In this document: positions 1 to 8,101 of the stretch, piece after piece
Position numbering within the stretch: position 1 is the first letter of the stretch
Layout: each line of letters opens with the position of its first letter
Assembly: GCA_028683555.1 (NCBI GenBank)
Contig: JAQUHN010000020.1
Coordinates: 1-35,001, forward strand
DNA: 35,001 nucleotides
Reading direction: 5' to 3'
Source of the DNA: Geobacteraceae bacterium
GTDB taxonomy: Bacteria > Desulfobacterota > Desulfuromonadia > Geobacterales > Geobacteraceae
Notes under the pieces: generated by a model
Database searches by the model: none
What the model was told of the DNA's origin: nothing
The model's input: only the letters and a program-made list of their open reading frames with translations
Made by a program: the position numbers and the translations under genes

Positions 1-598
1 CGCTCAGGTCCAGGAGCACCAGGCTGCCGGAAAAGTCCCAAGGGCTCGGCGATTTGCCCGAGTATCGGGCCACTTCAAACATGAACAGTTTTTTCCGGGC
101 ATCGACGACGGCGGCTTTTTCGATGTTTTCCGATATGTCAGGGGTGATTGTTAAGGTGCGGTGTATCTTTTTCTTGAAATCGAACAGGATAAAGGCGCGG
201 GGCAGGCCGAGGGCGATCATATCTTGCGTAAGAACCGGGAAGAAAATCTCACCGTATTCGATGGTTGCATCGGCGTCTTTAAAATACCTGCTGAAGCTGA
301 TGCGCTTGCCGGGAAAAGATATCACGGTTATGGCATTGCCCATTTGGTTGCTGCCCACGCTGTTGGTCAGGGGCACCGGAAACAGAGACACATTTGAGTA
401 ACCGCCGAACAATTTCGTGCCGAACAGCCCGCCGGTGGCCTCGAATTCCTGCGGTTTCAGTTCCAGGGCGCCTTGAACATCATAAAGGGATTTCACTTTC
501 TCTCCTCCATAGCTAGTGGTGACAAAGAAGCAGCAGGTGATGACGAGCATAAGAGTTATCCTGCGTAACCTGTTCGTTCTTTGCCTGATTTCTTTCAT
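1..598 (-). CDS. Secreted/periplasmic protein, candidate immunity partner (partial, runs off left edge)
   Basis: Reading the minus strand from an ATG at 598 gives 199 open codons up to the window edge, with no stop. The first ~31 residues are a signal peptide: a basic stretch (KEIRQRTNRLRR), a hydrophobic core (ITLMLVITCCFFVTTS) and then YGGEK. The mature part is a soluble, beta-rich-looking sequence that I do not recognise. The start overlaps the stop of the upstream amidohydrolase-like gene in an ATGA arrangement, so the two are translationally coupled. Position directly behind a putative T6SS effector and export to the periplasm make an immunity role likely, but this is inferred from context only. 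The C-terminus is not visible. Confidence 0.75.
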   Translation of the reverse strand, partial: MKEIRQRTNRLRRITLMLVITCCFFVTTSYGGEKVKSLYDVQGALELKPQEFEATGGLFGTKLFGGYSNVSLFPVPLTNSVGSNQMGNAITVISFPGKRISFSRYFKDADATIEYGEIFFPVLTQDMIALGLPRAFILFDFKKKIHRTLTITPDISENIEKAAVVDARKKLFMFEVARYSGKSPSPWDFSGSLVLLDLS

Positions 599-3063
599 GG
601 TTTCCATAAGTTTATAGTCTCCCTGAGATTCAAATAATCTTCGTTGGCAATCTGGAGATACGCGGCTTCCCTGCGGATTTCCTCTTCATCTTCCGTCTCG
701 AGCCTCTTTAAAAATTTCCGCACATCCTCATCATCCCGCCTCTTGATGATGTTTTTTGCTATCCGCCCGATTTCTTTATCCAGACGGTAAAAATTGTAGG
801 GGTTTACCTGGGTGAACCTGGGCCAGAGACTGCGATCAATCTTATCGAGGCACTCTTTGGCTGCTTCGCAATACTGCCTGAAATTTTTACTGTTCGTTAA
901 AGGATTGTAGCTGAATGTCATATACCAGTCGGTGCCGAACAGGATACGCTCTCTTAATCTTTCATTTCCCGCTTTAGCAATGATTGTCGTGAAATGATCA
1001 CGAAAACCTTCATCCGCAAAGGATGAGGATATGTCCGTGTACAGATTGGGGTATTTATATGCCTTGGGAGGCTTCTTGCCGTCTTCGGCCGGCTGCTGGG
1101 GGACCGCTTCCTCTAAAATCATATCGATTATCTGCTTATTCCATTTCAGCCCCTTCTCGCTTGGCCCGCCGAAATGGGCCAGGCAGAGATAGAGATCCTT
1201 GAGCGGAACCATCTCGCAGAGCCCAGCTTTTTCATTGTTAAATCCAACGGTTGCATCCAGCAGCTTTTTCCATGCATTGGGGGAAACATAGTGTTCATCG
1301 AAATAATCCTCAGCATCGCATTTGTTCGCGGCTGCTTCCTTTTGCTTCTTTTTGTCGGCCTCGCTGTCATTCAGGTGGTAAAAATTGGGATATTCCCTTT
1401 TTTCATAGGTGGACGCGCCCTTCGGCGTGCAATGATTCAAAATCGGTATACGGTCCCTGCAGCATCTGGCGTAGAAATCCTCCATTATGGGCAGGCGGGA
1501 ATCCAGCGGTTTGTACCCTTGTGCGGTATACATCTTGAACCCAAGGTAAAGCGCGTTGTCACCCCGTACCTGCGAAAAAGGGTATGCGTTGCCGCTTACT
1601 CCATATGTCTGCCAGCGGCGCGGGTCGTAGTGGAACATGGGCAACAGTTTCAAGGGGTGTTTCAAAGTTGCCAACTCGGTGTACAGCAGTTGCCTTTCCC
1701 ACTGCTCGTAAACACTCACTTCCTGTTCCGAAGCGAGAACCGGCGCAGCCTGCACCTGAACCGCTACGGTTTTATTTTCCCCGGCATCGAAGTACGATCC
1801 GATGAGGAAGGGTTCGTTTTCCTTTTCGACAGGGTTACCGCTACTACCCGGGGGCAATCTGTTTCTGCCCAAGCCCTGTTCGAATTCCCTCAGGTCTATG
1901 GGGCGGGCAGACGGCTCTTTGGAGGGGACTTTCACATATCTTGATTCATCGCGGTCTGCGATTTCTTCAAATTGCTGTGTTGTAACCGGCACGTAGTTCG
2001 GCACCATTGTTTCATAGGGGTAGGCATTAACAAGCTCGGTTATCGCCACCCATTTACCGTGCACGGGAAACCAGTAGGCAATGGGTCTGAGTTGGCGTTT
2101 GTTATCTTCATATTTATAGAGGGCTTTGTATATTTTTAGGTCGTCATACCCGTCGACCTTGTCTTTTTTTATACCCGTCTCCATTCCACTGATAAACTCA
2201 GCGTCTTTCGTCTCATAGAGCGGATTGTAAATTTTCAGGCCGTAATAGCCGTCAATATGGGCGTATTCCATATCCATGGTCATGACGACAGCGGGCATGA
2301 ACAGTCTGGACAGGCCGGAGTACAACTTCTCTCCTTTGAAGTATTTTTCATAAGTTTTCTTCTGTTCCTTGATGAAATCATCGGCGGATTCCCTGGTGGA
2401 TTTTTTCCCCTGATCCGACAGCTTTCTGGCAGGAGTTTTCGTGAAGGGCAGTTTGAAAAACCATGTGATCGGTATGAGCACATTCAGGACTTCAATCAAA
2501 TACCCCCCAGCCGTAGCTAAACCTTCTATAGTCTCGCGCTTCATATGTTTTGTGAGAGAGGATATGTTCTGCACCCATTTCAGCGGCGAGCAGCGCGAGC
2601 TCATAATGTGCATATGCGAGTCGATAATGACGGTAAACCGTAAAATGCTGAGATGATGCCAACCGCCGCACATCAGGTCGGCTTTTGTTATTGTTGTGTT
2701 GTTGCTGTCTTTATCTACGGGGGTGCACCTGTTGTAGAATATATGGTGTTTTTCTTTTGATTCTTCGCTGGACGTTTCAAAGATAACCTCGAATATATCA
2801 GTCTCTTCCCGGCCGGTCAGTTCGATCATGCCTTCTTCGTCAGTTGTTTTGGGGATGATGCTGCCGTCCGGCATTTTGATCTTGAATTCCCTGTTTGCTA
2901 CCGGCTTGTTTTTTTCGTGGCCCGGCAGGAAGCACTTTTTCTTTTCATCGTAGGAATCCCACGAAAGATGTTCCACCACCCTGACTCGAAAAGTCTTCAA
3001 ATCAGTTTGTTGGCCTGCTTCCTTAGTACAGTTTCCGGCACTGTTGCCGTTGTTATTTCCCAT
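595..3063 (-). CDS. Amidohydrolase-fold T6SS effector candidate
   Basis: An 822-residue protein if started at the ATG at 3063; a GTG at 3078 in the same frame would add five residues but has no better ribosome site. The metal-ligand pattern of the amidohydrolase (PF04909-like) TIM barrel is spread through the protein: an HxH in IIDSHMHI (H150, H152), a possible Lys in YLGFKMY, NHCTPKG (H544), CLAHFGGP (H630) and FGTDWYMT (D712). The first ~140 residues form a separate domain with a DGS...TDEEG motif, like the N-terminus of the metallopeptidase gene nearby. There is no signal peptide. It sits directly after a PAAR-like DUF4150 gene and before a secreted partner, the usual place for a PAAR-delivered effector. 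The substrate is unknown. The large insertions between metal motifs are far longer than in ordinary amidohydrolases. Confidence 0.8.
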   Translation of the reverse strand: MGNNNGNSAGNCTKEAGQQTDLKTFRVRVVEHLSWDSYDEKKKCFLPGHEKNKPVANREFKIKMPDGSIIPKTTDEEGMIELTGREETDIFEVIFETSSEESKEKHHIFYNRCTPVDKDSNNTTITKADLMCGGWHHLSILRFTVIIDSHMHIMSSRCSPLKWVQNISSLTKHMKRETIEGLATAGGYLIEVLNVLIPITWFFKLPFTKTPARKLSDQGKKSTRESADDFIKEQKKTYEKYFKGEKLYSGLSRLFMPAVVMTMDMEYAHIDGYYGLKIYNPLYETKDAEFISGMETGIKKDKVDGYDDLKIYKALYKYEDNKRQLRPIAYWFPVHGKWVAITELVNAYPYETMVPNYVPVTTQQFEEIADRDESRYVKVPSKEPSARPIDLREFEQGLGRNRLPPGSSGNPVEKENEPFLIGSYFDAGENKTVAVQVQAAPVLASEQEVSVYEQWERQLLYTELATLKHPLKLLPMFHYDPRRWQTYGVSGNAYPFSQVRGDNALYLGFKMYTAQGYKPLDSRLPIMEDFYARCCRDRIPILNHCTPKGASTYEKREYPNFYHLNDSEADKKKQKEAAANKCDAEDYFDEHYVSPNAWKKLLDATVGFNNEKAGLCEMVPLKDLYLCLAHFGGPSEKGLKWNKQIIDMILEEAVPQQPAEDGKKPPKAYKYPNLYTDISSSFADEGFRDHFTTIIAKAGNERLRERILFGTDWYMTFSYNPLTNSKNFRQYCEAAKECLDKIDRSLWPRFTQVNPYNFYRLDKEIGRIAKNIIKRRDDEDVRKFLKRLETEDEEEIRREAAYLQIANEDYLNLRETINLWKP

Positions 3064-3119
3064 AATGATGTTCCCCACCAGATAAAGGATTCTTGAAGAT
3101 CGATTGGTCCCGTCTATCT

Positions 3120-3500
3120 TTATATGGCGTTCTTGCTGTTTTGCGTCATCAGATCAGAATTGCGACAGACCCCTTTGCCCTCGATCTTGACGTCAAATGA
3201 ACAATTGACGAACTCGGCCTTGTCACCGACCGTACCGGATGTCACTCCGGTGCCGATGCCAGGCAGATCCCCGGTGCTGGTTCTGTAGCAACATCCCTCG
3301 ATAGCGCCCATGCAGCCATCGATTTTCACCGTTTTTGTACCGTCGGCTAGTGAAGAAGACTTGGCAATATTGGTATAGGGCACAGGAACGAGAGAACTGC
3401 CCATGGGAGTAAGGCACACATCCGGCCCGCTTATGGCAATGTCGCCGCTGTTGGTGTTGGCTATGCCCTGGCTGTTTGAAAAAACCGTTGATTTTCCCAT
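3120..3500 (-). CDS. PAAR-like DUF4150 spike-tip protein
   Basis: A 126-residue protein of the DUF4150 PAAR-like family, recognisable from the N-terminal ISGPDVCLTPMGSSLVPVPY block and the downstream VCRNSDLMTQN stretch. Such proteins form the sharp metal-binding cone on VgrG and link effectors to the spike. It has no C-terminal extension, so its cargo must be a separate protein, most simply the amidohydrolase-like gene just downstream. A perfect Shine-Dalgarno sequence (AGGAGGTGAAAGT before ATG) supports this start. The gene lies 21 bases after the metallopeptidase immunity candidate and appears to be part of the vgrG operon. Confidence 0.9.
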   Translation of the reverse strand: MGKSTVFSNSQGIANTNSGDIAISGPDVCLTPMGSSLVPVPYTNIAKSSSLADGTKTVKIDGCMGAIEGCCYRTSTGDLPGIGTGVTSGTVGDKAEFVNCSFDVKIEGKGVCRNSDLMTQNSKNAI

Positions 3501-3521
3501 GTACTTTCACCTCCTGAAATA

Positions 3522-4076
3522 TCACTTGCCGAACAACCTCTGCCAGAAACTGCGCTTCGGAGATTCGCCCGGTTTCAGGCAATGCCATGCTCCCTTGCCC
3601 TCCCCCGATGCACCAACAATAATTGGTTCACCCTTCTCGTTGTTACTGATACAAAAATCCAAGGCAAACTTTCGATCGTAACTGTTTCTCCCACCTGGTG
3701 CTTCCGCAACACTTATAAACACATGATATGGTGAGTCATGCAGCAATGGTTTTGCTGTCTTGTCCTCTTTCATTCCGAGCTTCAGAATCCCATATTCAAT
3801 ACAGGTTTCCGGGCTATTCGGTTCGATCAGCCCTTTTCTGTCATAGCTGGCTATCTGAATCTCCCACACAACTCCACCACTGTTTTTAGAAACCCCGAGA
3901 TAACTAAACGAATAGGGCCTCTTACGTATCTCTTCATCCTGCGGGTAGGAAAAACAAGGATTACCATCACGCAATGTTACAACAGCATCGGCGTCTTTGT
4001 TTGACCTTGCGAAAATAGATGTCGGGAAAAGAGCAATCAGACAACAGATAAGGCAATTACGGTAAAAGTGAGGCAT
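3522..4076 (-). CDS. Periplasmic immunity candidate for the metallopeptidase effector
   Basis: A 184-residue protein with a signal peptide (MPHFYRNC, hydrophobic core CLICCLIALFPTSIFA, likely cleavage before RSNKD). It lacks a clear lipobox. The mature part starts with a VTLRDGNPCFSYP stretch, resembling the beta-sandwich periplasmic proteins annotated as putative T6SS immunity proteins; that match is from memory. Its ATG lies 20 bases inside the end of the metallopeptidase gene, with an AAGGA ribosome site, so production is coupled to the putative toxin. VgrG2b-type metallopeptidases act in the periplasm and are neutralised by periplasmic proteins, so export fits. Function is inferred from context. 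Confidence 0.75.
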   Translation of the reverse strand: MPHFYRNCLICCLIALFPTSIFARSNKDADAVVTLRDGNPCFSYPQDEEIRKRPYSFSYLGVSKNSGGVVWEIQIASYDRKGLIEPNSPETCIEYGILKLGMKEDKTAKPLLHDSPYHVFISVAEAPGGRNSYDRKFALDFCISNNEKGEPIIVGASGEGKGAWHCLKPGESPKRSFWQRLFGK

Positions 4077-5175
4077 TTTTTGGATTCCTTATAAAGTCGT
4101 TTAATACGCGCTCGTAGAAAGTAAAGTTTTGCAAGTACCTTGTGTCATTCAAATACTTTGCTCCGAAATATTCCTCTATAATTCTGCCCTGTTGTTCCAT
4201 ATTAAAGTCAGGAAAAGTCTTGTTTTTGTCTGAACTGTCCTTAGAGTCTGATGGGTCAATCTTATAGGCTCGTCCACCGACATAGCCTCCAGTTACAAAA
4301 ATCCAGAATCCGTGCCAGGTAACAGAATACCCAAGTTGATATTGCCAGATATGCGTCATTTCATGCATGAACCAAATCTTTGAATATTTATCCTCAATCG
4401 AAAAATCTTGTACAAATCTGTCTGGGTTAAAATACATACCACCGTTGGGAGTCATAGCAGTGTCATCATCCTGGAAACCGAACGGAAGGTATTCCTCGTT
4501 ATGGATCCTGACTGCCGAGTAGTTGATCGAATCCTTGAAAATCAACCGCGCCATGGCGATTTCACCATCAGTGAGCGGGCGGTTTTTTATTTTCAAAACG
4601 ACTGTTTTCGTGGAACTGCCCAGATACTCCATAGTGGTCACAATCCCCTCGATTTCAATGCGTTTTGCAGGCTCATCAGGGCCGCAGGCAATCTCTTTCC
4701 CGGGACAGCGTGGAATGTTTTCAGGAACGAAGAATTCCGCTCGTTCTATGGCGAGAGGTTTGTTGGCGCTCCTGATACGTTTGGTCTTGCCGTTGTTATC
4801 AGTCCTGCCGGTCACCGTTCTGCCATCTTCCAGTGTCAGGCGGTAGTCAATATTGGAAAGTGATGCGCCTTTTTCCGAGATAAACATCAACTGTTCATCA
4901 AATTGCTTGCAGCCGCATTTGTGAAACTCAGTCTCGTTGAAATCGGCAGTGTCCCATCCCAGTTTTTCATATATCTCGCAGCCGGTTTGGGCATGGCGAA
5001 GCTCAGCGCCTTTTACCACCTCTCCGGTCTGATAATTGAGGAATTCAAGATCGTCGAATCTGTCGCCGAACCCTTCCATGTAGTCGCTGAAGATCTTGAA
5101 ACGCTGCTTGCAGCGGTTCGTTTTCAGTTCGCCCACGGTTAGTTCCAGGGTATCGAGATTGGTAGCGTCTGCCAT
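4057..5175 (-). CDS. VgrG2b-like zinc metallopeptidase, T6SS effector candidate
   Basis: A 372-residue protein started at the ATG at 5175, preceded by a GGAGAAG ribosome site; a GTG two codons upstream is also in frame. The C-terminal half contains the zincin motif HEMTHIWQ (H271, E272, H275), followed by FNMEQQGRIIEEYF, which supplies candidate third-ligand glutamates (E327, E334 or E335). This arrangement resembles the C-terminal metallopeptidase domain of Pseudomonas VgrG2b, here free-standing instead of fused to VgrG. Residues ~105-135 (LTLEDGRTVTGRTDNNG) look like a small beta-sandwich adaptor module. An immunity candidate overlaps the 3' end. No signal peptide is visible, as expected for T6SS cargo. 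The substrate is unknown. Confidence 0.83.
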   Translation of the reverse strand: MADATNLDTLELTVGELKTNRCKQRFKIFSDYMEGFGDRFDDLEFLNYQTGEVVKGAELRHAQTGCEIYEKLGWDTADFNETEFHKCGCKQFDEQLMFISEKGASLSNIDYRLTLEDGRTVTGRTDNNGKTKRIRSANKPLAIERAEFFVPENIPRCPGKEIACGPDEPAKRIEIEGIVTTMEYLGSSTKTVVLKIKNRPLTDGEIAMARLIFKDSINYSAVRIHNEEYLPFGFQDDDTAMTPNGGMYFNPDRFVQDFSIEDKYSKIWFMHEMTHIWQYQLGYSVTWHGFWIFVTGGYVGGRAYKIDPSDSKDSSDKNKTFPDFNMEQQGRIIEEYFGAKYLNDTRYLQNFTFYERVLNDFIRNPKNASLLP

Positions 5176-5230
5176 GATCACTTCTCCATTCCGGCATCAA
5201 GACATTTCGCGCCGTAACGCCTCTCCCGCT

Positions 5231-6268
5231 TCAGGTTTCCAGCACCATTGCTCCGCAAGAACCGTGGTCGTCCGAGCAAAATATCAGCACCGGCGATCGC
5301 AGCCATCCGCGGACAAGCCCCTGCACGGCAATGGTTGTCAACACCCCGCCGCTGGCTGCGCCGACATCACCGTAGCAATTGGCCGGTGTCCAGAAGTGTC
5401 GGGGTACAGCCGTTTTCTTGAAACAGCGCCTCTCGGCAATGCTCCACTCCCGTGCACGTGAATTCTCACCATTCAGGTCCCCGACAACAGCGCGGACGAC
5501 TTCGCCTGAGGTTCCGGCCAAAGCACTTCGGCAGGCTTCTGACAGGCCCGTACCCCGACAGGGTAAATTCGAGATGCGCGGCATCGGCTCTTCCGCCACC
5601 CCGAGACCGGTGATGCGTGCCAGAACCGGCCGCCCCGCTCGTCTCGCCCGCACCAGGTCTTCGACGACCATGAAACAAACCGCCTCTCCGGCGATCAACC
5701 CCTGATGGCGACCGTAACTTGCCGACTTCAAGCGGCCGGCCTGTTCGAACCAGTTGAGGGTTGAATGCCGCAGCAACGAGTCAACGCAACCGACTATGCA
5801 TACGGCTGCCGGATTGCTCTCAATCAGCTTCCCCGCCTGAGCAACGGCATTCTGCATGGCTGCGTTACCCAATGGGACAACCTTTACGGAAGGTACGTCC
5901 GTCCAGTTTTTCACAACGCCGATCAGTGACCCGAAACAGCGTTCTTCGTAACGGGGACCGGGACGCTTTTCCGAGGCAACGCCCAGCAAAAGGTTACAAT
6001 GCGACGGCTGTACCGTGTTATTTGGATAATTCTTTTCAAGCAGATTCTGAAGGCACACTCTGGCGATCGCATCCATACGCTCGACTGTATCCCCACCATC
6101 CTCAATCCCCCTCATTGGGGCGACAGTAATAGGATTGTCATTGCCGTCCGGATTCTCATCGAACTCGCAGAAGCGAGAGATACCTGCCCGAACGGCGGCC
6201 GCGGTAATGGCGGCGTCATGGCCTACGGCAGTTATGGCATTTATGGCGGTGAGCGCCAGTTCCTTCAT
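5231..6268 (-). CDS. Ketoacyl-synthase-fold protein lacking catalytic residues, VgrG-island accessory
   Basis: A 345-residue protein with the outline of the thiolase/beta-ketoacyl-synthase fold: an N-terminal AINAITAVG strand, a helix in LGNAAMQNAVAQAGKLI, CIVGCVDSLL, and a C-terminal PANCYGDVGAASGGV. In active synthases the nucleophilic Cys lies in the block matching LGNAAMQ and a catalytic His in the block matching CYGDVGAA. Neither residue is present at those positions. C161 in VGCVDS falls in the later strand region, where active enzymes have a GG pair. I infer a non-catalytic protein, perhaps a loading adaptor. Its ATG overlaps the stop of the TIGR02270-like gene (ATGA). Proteins of this type are known to recur beside vgrG. 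Its mechanism is unknown to me. Confidence 0.75.
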   Translation of the reverse strand: MKELALTAINAITAVGHDAAITAAAVRAGISRFCEFDENPDGNDNPITVAPMRGIEDGGDTVERMDAIARVCLQNLLEKNYPNNTVQPSHCNLLLGVASEKRPGPRYEERCFGSLIGVVKNWTDVPSVKVVPLGNAAMQNAVAQAGKLIESNPAAVCIVGCVDSLLRHSTLNWFEQAGRLKSASYGRHQGLIAGEAVCFMVVEDLVRARRAGRPVLARITGLGVAEEPMPRISNLPCRGTGLSEACRSALAGTSGEVVRAVVGDLNGENSRAREWSIAERRCFKKTAVPRHFWTPANCYGDVGAASGGVLTTIAVQGLVRGWLRSPVLIFCSDDHGSCGAMVLET

Positions 6269-7512
6269 ATATGTTCAACCTCAATGCGCTGTCTGAATCC
6301 CGGTGCCCGAACCTCGAAAAGCGGCCGGCCAGGCTCGATAATCGCCAACTCCAGAGCGGCGGCCGCACGTTGTCGCTGCAGACCCTTTTGCAAAACATGC
6401 CGGAGATGCTCCGCTGATATCGGCTTCCCCAGCAGGTAACGGGCTCCGCTTTGAAAGGTCCCTTTATGCTCGTGCCACCATTGCAGTATCGATTCGGAGT
6501 TGGGCCAGGGAAGATTGCCATCGGCATCCATCGCTACGTTTTCGTCATTCGGATCATCATTCGGTCCGGCAGCGAACCCTTCCGGGCTCTTGCCTCTCAG
6601 CTCCTCCCAGTCGATATCGGCGCCGGTTATCATGGTGAAGGCTTCACCGGCCACACGGCTCAGCGCGGGTGTTTTCATCTGCCCGATGAGCCATGGAATC
6701 AAGGCGGGGTCCCCGATGATCCCCGCGCCGATGACCGCGCAACGGATCGTCTGCGGGAATTCCGCGAGCTGCCTCTGCCAGGAAAGCGCGGCCCCCGGCT
6801 CCATTCGCCGCAAAGCGGTATTCAGGGCTTTTTCCTTATAGGGAGAATCCGTGCAGACAAAATCTTTCAATACCGAGACGGCCTCTTCATTCCCGGCAAG
6901 GGCCGCGGGCCATGCGGAAGAAAACCGGATTCCTTCGTCATCGTCCGTCAAATTTTCCCGCAGTCTGAAAGAAGAAATTTTGATTTCCCTTGCAAGTTCT
7001 CCATGCGCGCGAAGTCCGCGTGCCATTAGCAAAATGTCAGGATCGTTAACTGCCTTATCCAGATGATGACCGGGGTCGTGGCGATGGATAGCGCTTGCAG
7101 CTATGCCGATATACCGGTGCAGAGGTGATTCGGAGACAAGAAGTTTTTTGAACTGTGGGCAAGCTTGTTCGTACTTGAGCCAGCCCAGAGCCGAGATGAG
7201 AACGCGGGTCTTAGCATAATTGTTGTCGACTGCATCAAGTACGGCCTGGATACGCTCCGTTTCACCGCTTTCAAATGCAAGCACGCCTGAGGCAAAGCAT
7301 TCCGCCGGATTGCTGCTGCCGAGGGCTTCTTTACAAAGATCCCAGCCGGCCCCTCCGGCAACACACAGTCCGTCAAGGTGGGCATCCAGTCGCTCATCGA
7401 GCTTTGCCAAGTCTTCAAGCGAGAAATGGGGCTCGCCAACTGCCCTGGTCCTGAGAACCCAGAGAAAGGCCGCTTGCTCGGCAAATTCAGCAATTATTCC
7501 ATTTACTGCCAC
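6265..7512 (-). CDS. TIGR02270-like HEAT-repeat protein associated with vgrG
   Basis: A 415-residue soluble protein built of alpha-helical HEAT-like repeats. Helical pairs such as RVLISALGWLKYEQACPQF and AVIGAGIIGDPALIPWLIG are visible along the central ~100-300 residues. The C-terminal part has a Trp-rich NSESILQWWHEHKGTF stretch and a GARYLLGKP motif. This matches what I recall of the uncharacterised TIGR02270 family, found near VgrG genes. The start is GTG at 7512, with an upstream AGGA. It lies 13 bases behind the DUF6484-like gene and overlaps the ketoacyl-synthase-like gene, so the three probably work as one accessory unit between VgrG and the effectors. The function is not established. 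Confidence 0.8.
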   Translation of the reverse strand: MAVNGIIAEFAEQAAFLWVLRTRAVGEPHFSLEDLAKLDERLDAHLDGLCVAGGAGWDLCKEALGSSNPAECFASGVLAFESGETERIQAVLDAVDNNYAKTRVLISALGWLKYEQACPQFKKLLVSESPLHRYIGIAASAIHRHDPGHHLDKAVNDPDILLMARGLRAHGELAREIKISSFRLRENLTDDDEGIRFSSAWPAALAGNEEAVSVLKDFVCTDSPYKEKALNTALRRMEPGAALSWQRQLAEFPQTIRCAVIGAGIIGDPALIPWLIGQMKTPALSRVAGEAFTMITGADIDWEELRGKSPEGFAAGPNDDPNDENVAMDADGNLPWPNSESILQWWHEHKGTFQSGARYLLGKPISAEHLRHVLQKGLQRQRAAAALELAIIEPGRPLFEVRAPGFRQRIEVEHI

Positions 7513-7525
7513 GTTGTCACCATTC

Positions 7526-8032
7526 CTAGTTTATCGATACCGCCCCACCCCTAATCCTGTTCTCTCCCGAAGAATGGCTGAGAACATAGTCACCCTTGAT
7601 AAGGATTTTGCCCGCCTTGGTGAGGGTGATACTTGCCTTTCCGCACTTCAGAACAATCTCGTTTTCGGCCTCAAACAAAACCCTTTCCCCGTCAATACGT
7701 ACCTCTTGCGGCTCTTCCGTTTCAAAGGCAACTGTCGCGTGTTCTGCAATTTCATCAACCAGGGAATACATGGTGTCGATGAGGATGGGGAGTCTCGGGT
7801 CATTACTTTCAAAAGCAAGCAGCACTTCCCTGCCTGACGGGTTCCCTTTGCGAAATGTTTCCATTTTCAGCGAACTGGTGGTCCTGGCGACTATCGGACC
7901 AAAGGTATTGCCGGTAAAATCGACGAAAATCCGCCCGCTCTCATCAATAGTCACGATTCGTCCAATCCGCAGTCCTTCAATGGGAGCAAGGTCTTCCAGA
8001 TACTGCACGGTATTTGCACGTTCTCTTTTCAC
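7526..8032 (-). CDS. DUF6484-like VgrG-associated protein
   Basis: A 168-residue protein beginning at GTG 8032, with a GGAG ribosome site eight bases upstream. The N-terminal part (LRIGRIVTIDESGRIFVDF, then REVLLAFESNDPRLPILI) has the small beta-barrel look of the gp5/VgrG OB region. The C-terminal part (VRIDGERVLFEAENEIVLK ... GDYVLSHSSGENRIRGGAVSIN) repeats short beta strands as in the VgrG needle, ending in the ENRIRGGAVSIN pattern typical of DUF6484 proteins. It directly follows vgrG. I infer a structural or adaptor role at the spike. Family assignment is by recognition, not search. Confidence 0.75.
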   Translation of the reverse strand: MKRERANTVQYLEDLAPIEGLRIGRIVTIDESGRIFVDFTGNTFGPIVARTTSSLKMETFRKGNPSGREVLLAFESNDPRLPILIDTMYSLVDEIAEHATVAFETEEPQEVRIDGERVLFEAENEIVLKCGKASITLTKAGKILIKGDYVLSHSSGENRIRGGAVSIN

Positions 8033-8101
8033 ATCAATTCTCCAAGGATGTCAGCGTGCGGGGCATCTATTTCCGCGTTACCTTTCAATATCGTCCACCT
8101 T

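Noticed and set aside
1174-1944. Plus-strand open frame of 256 codons
   Set aside because: It is antisense to the amidohydrolase-like gene, whose metal motifs show the minus strand is coding.
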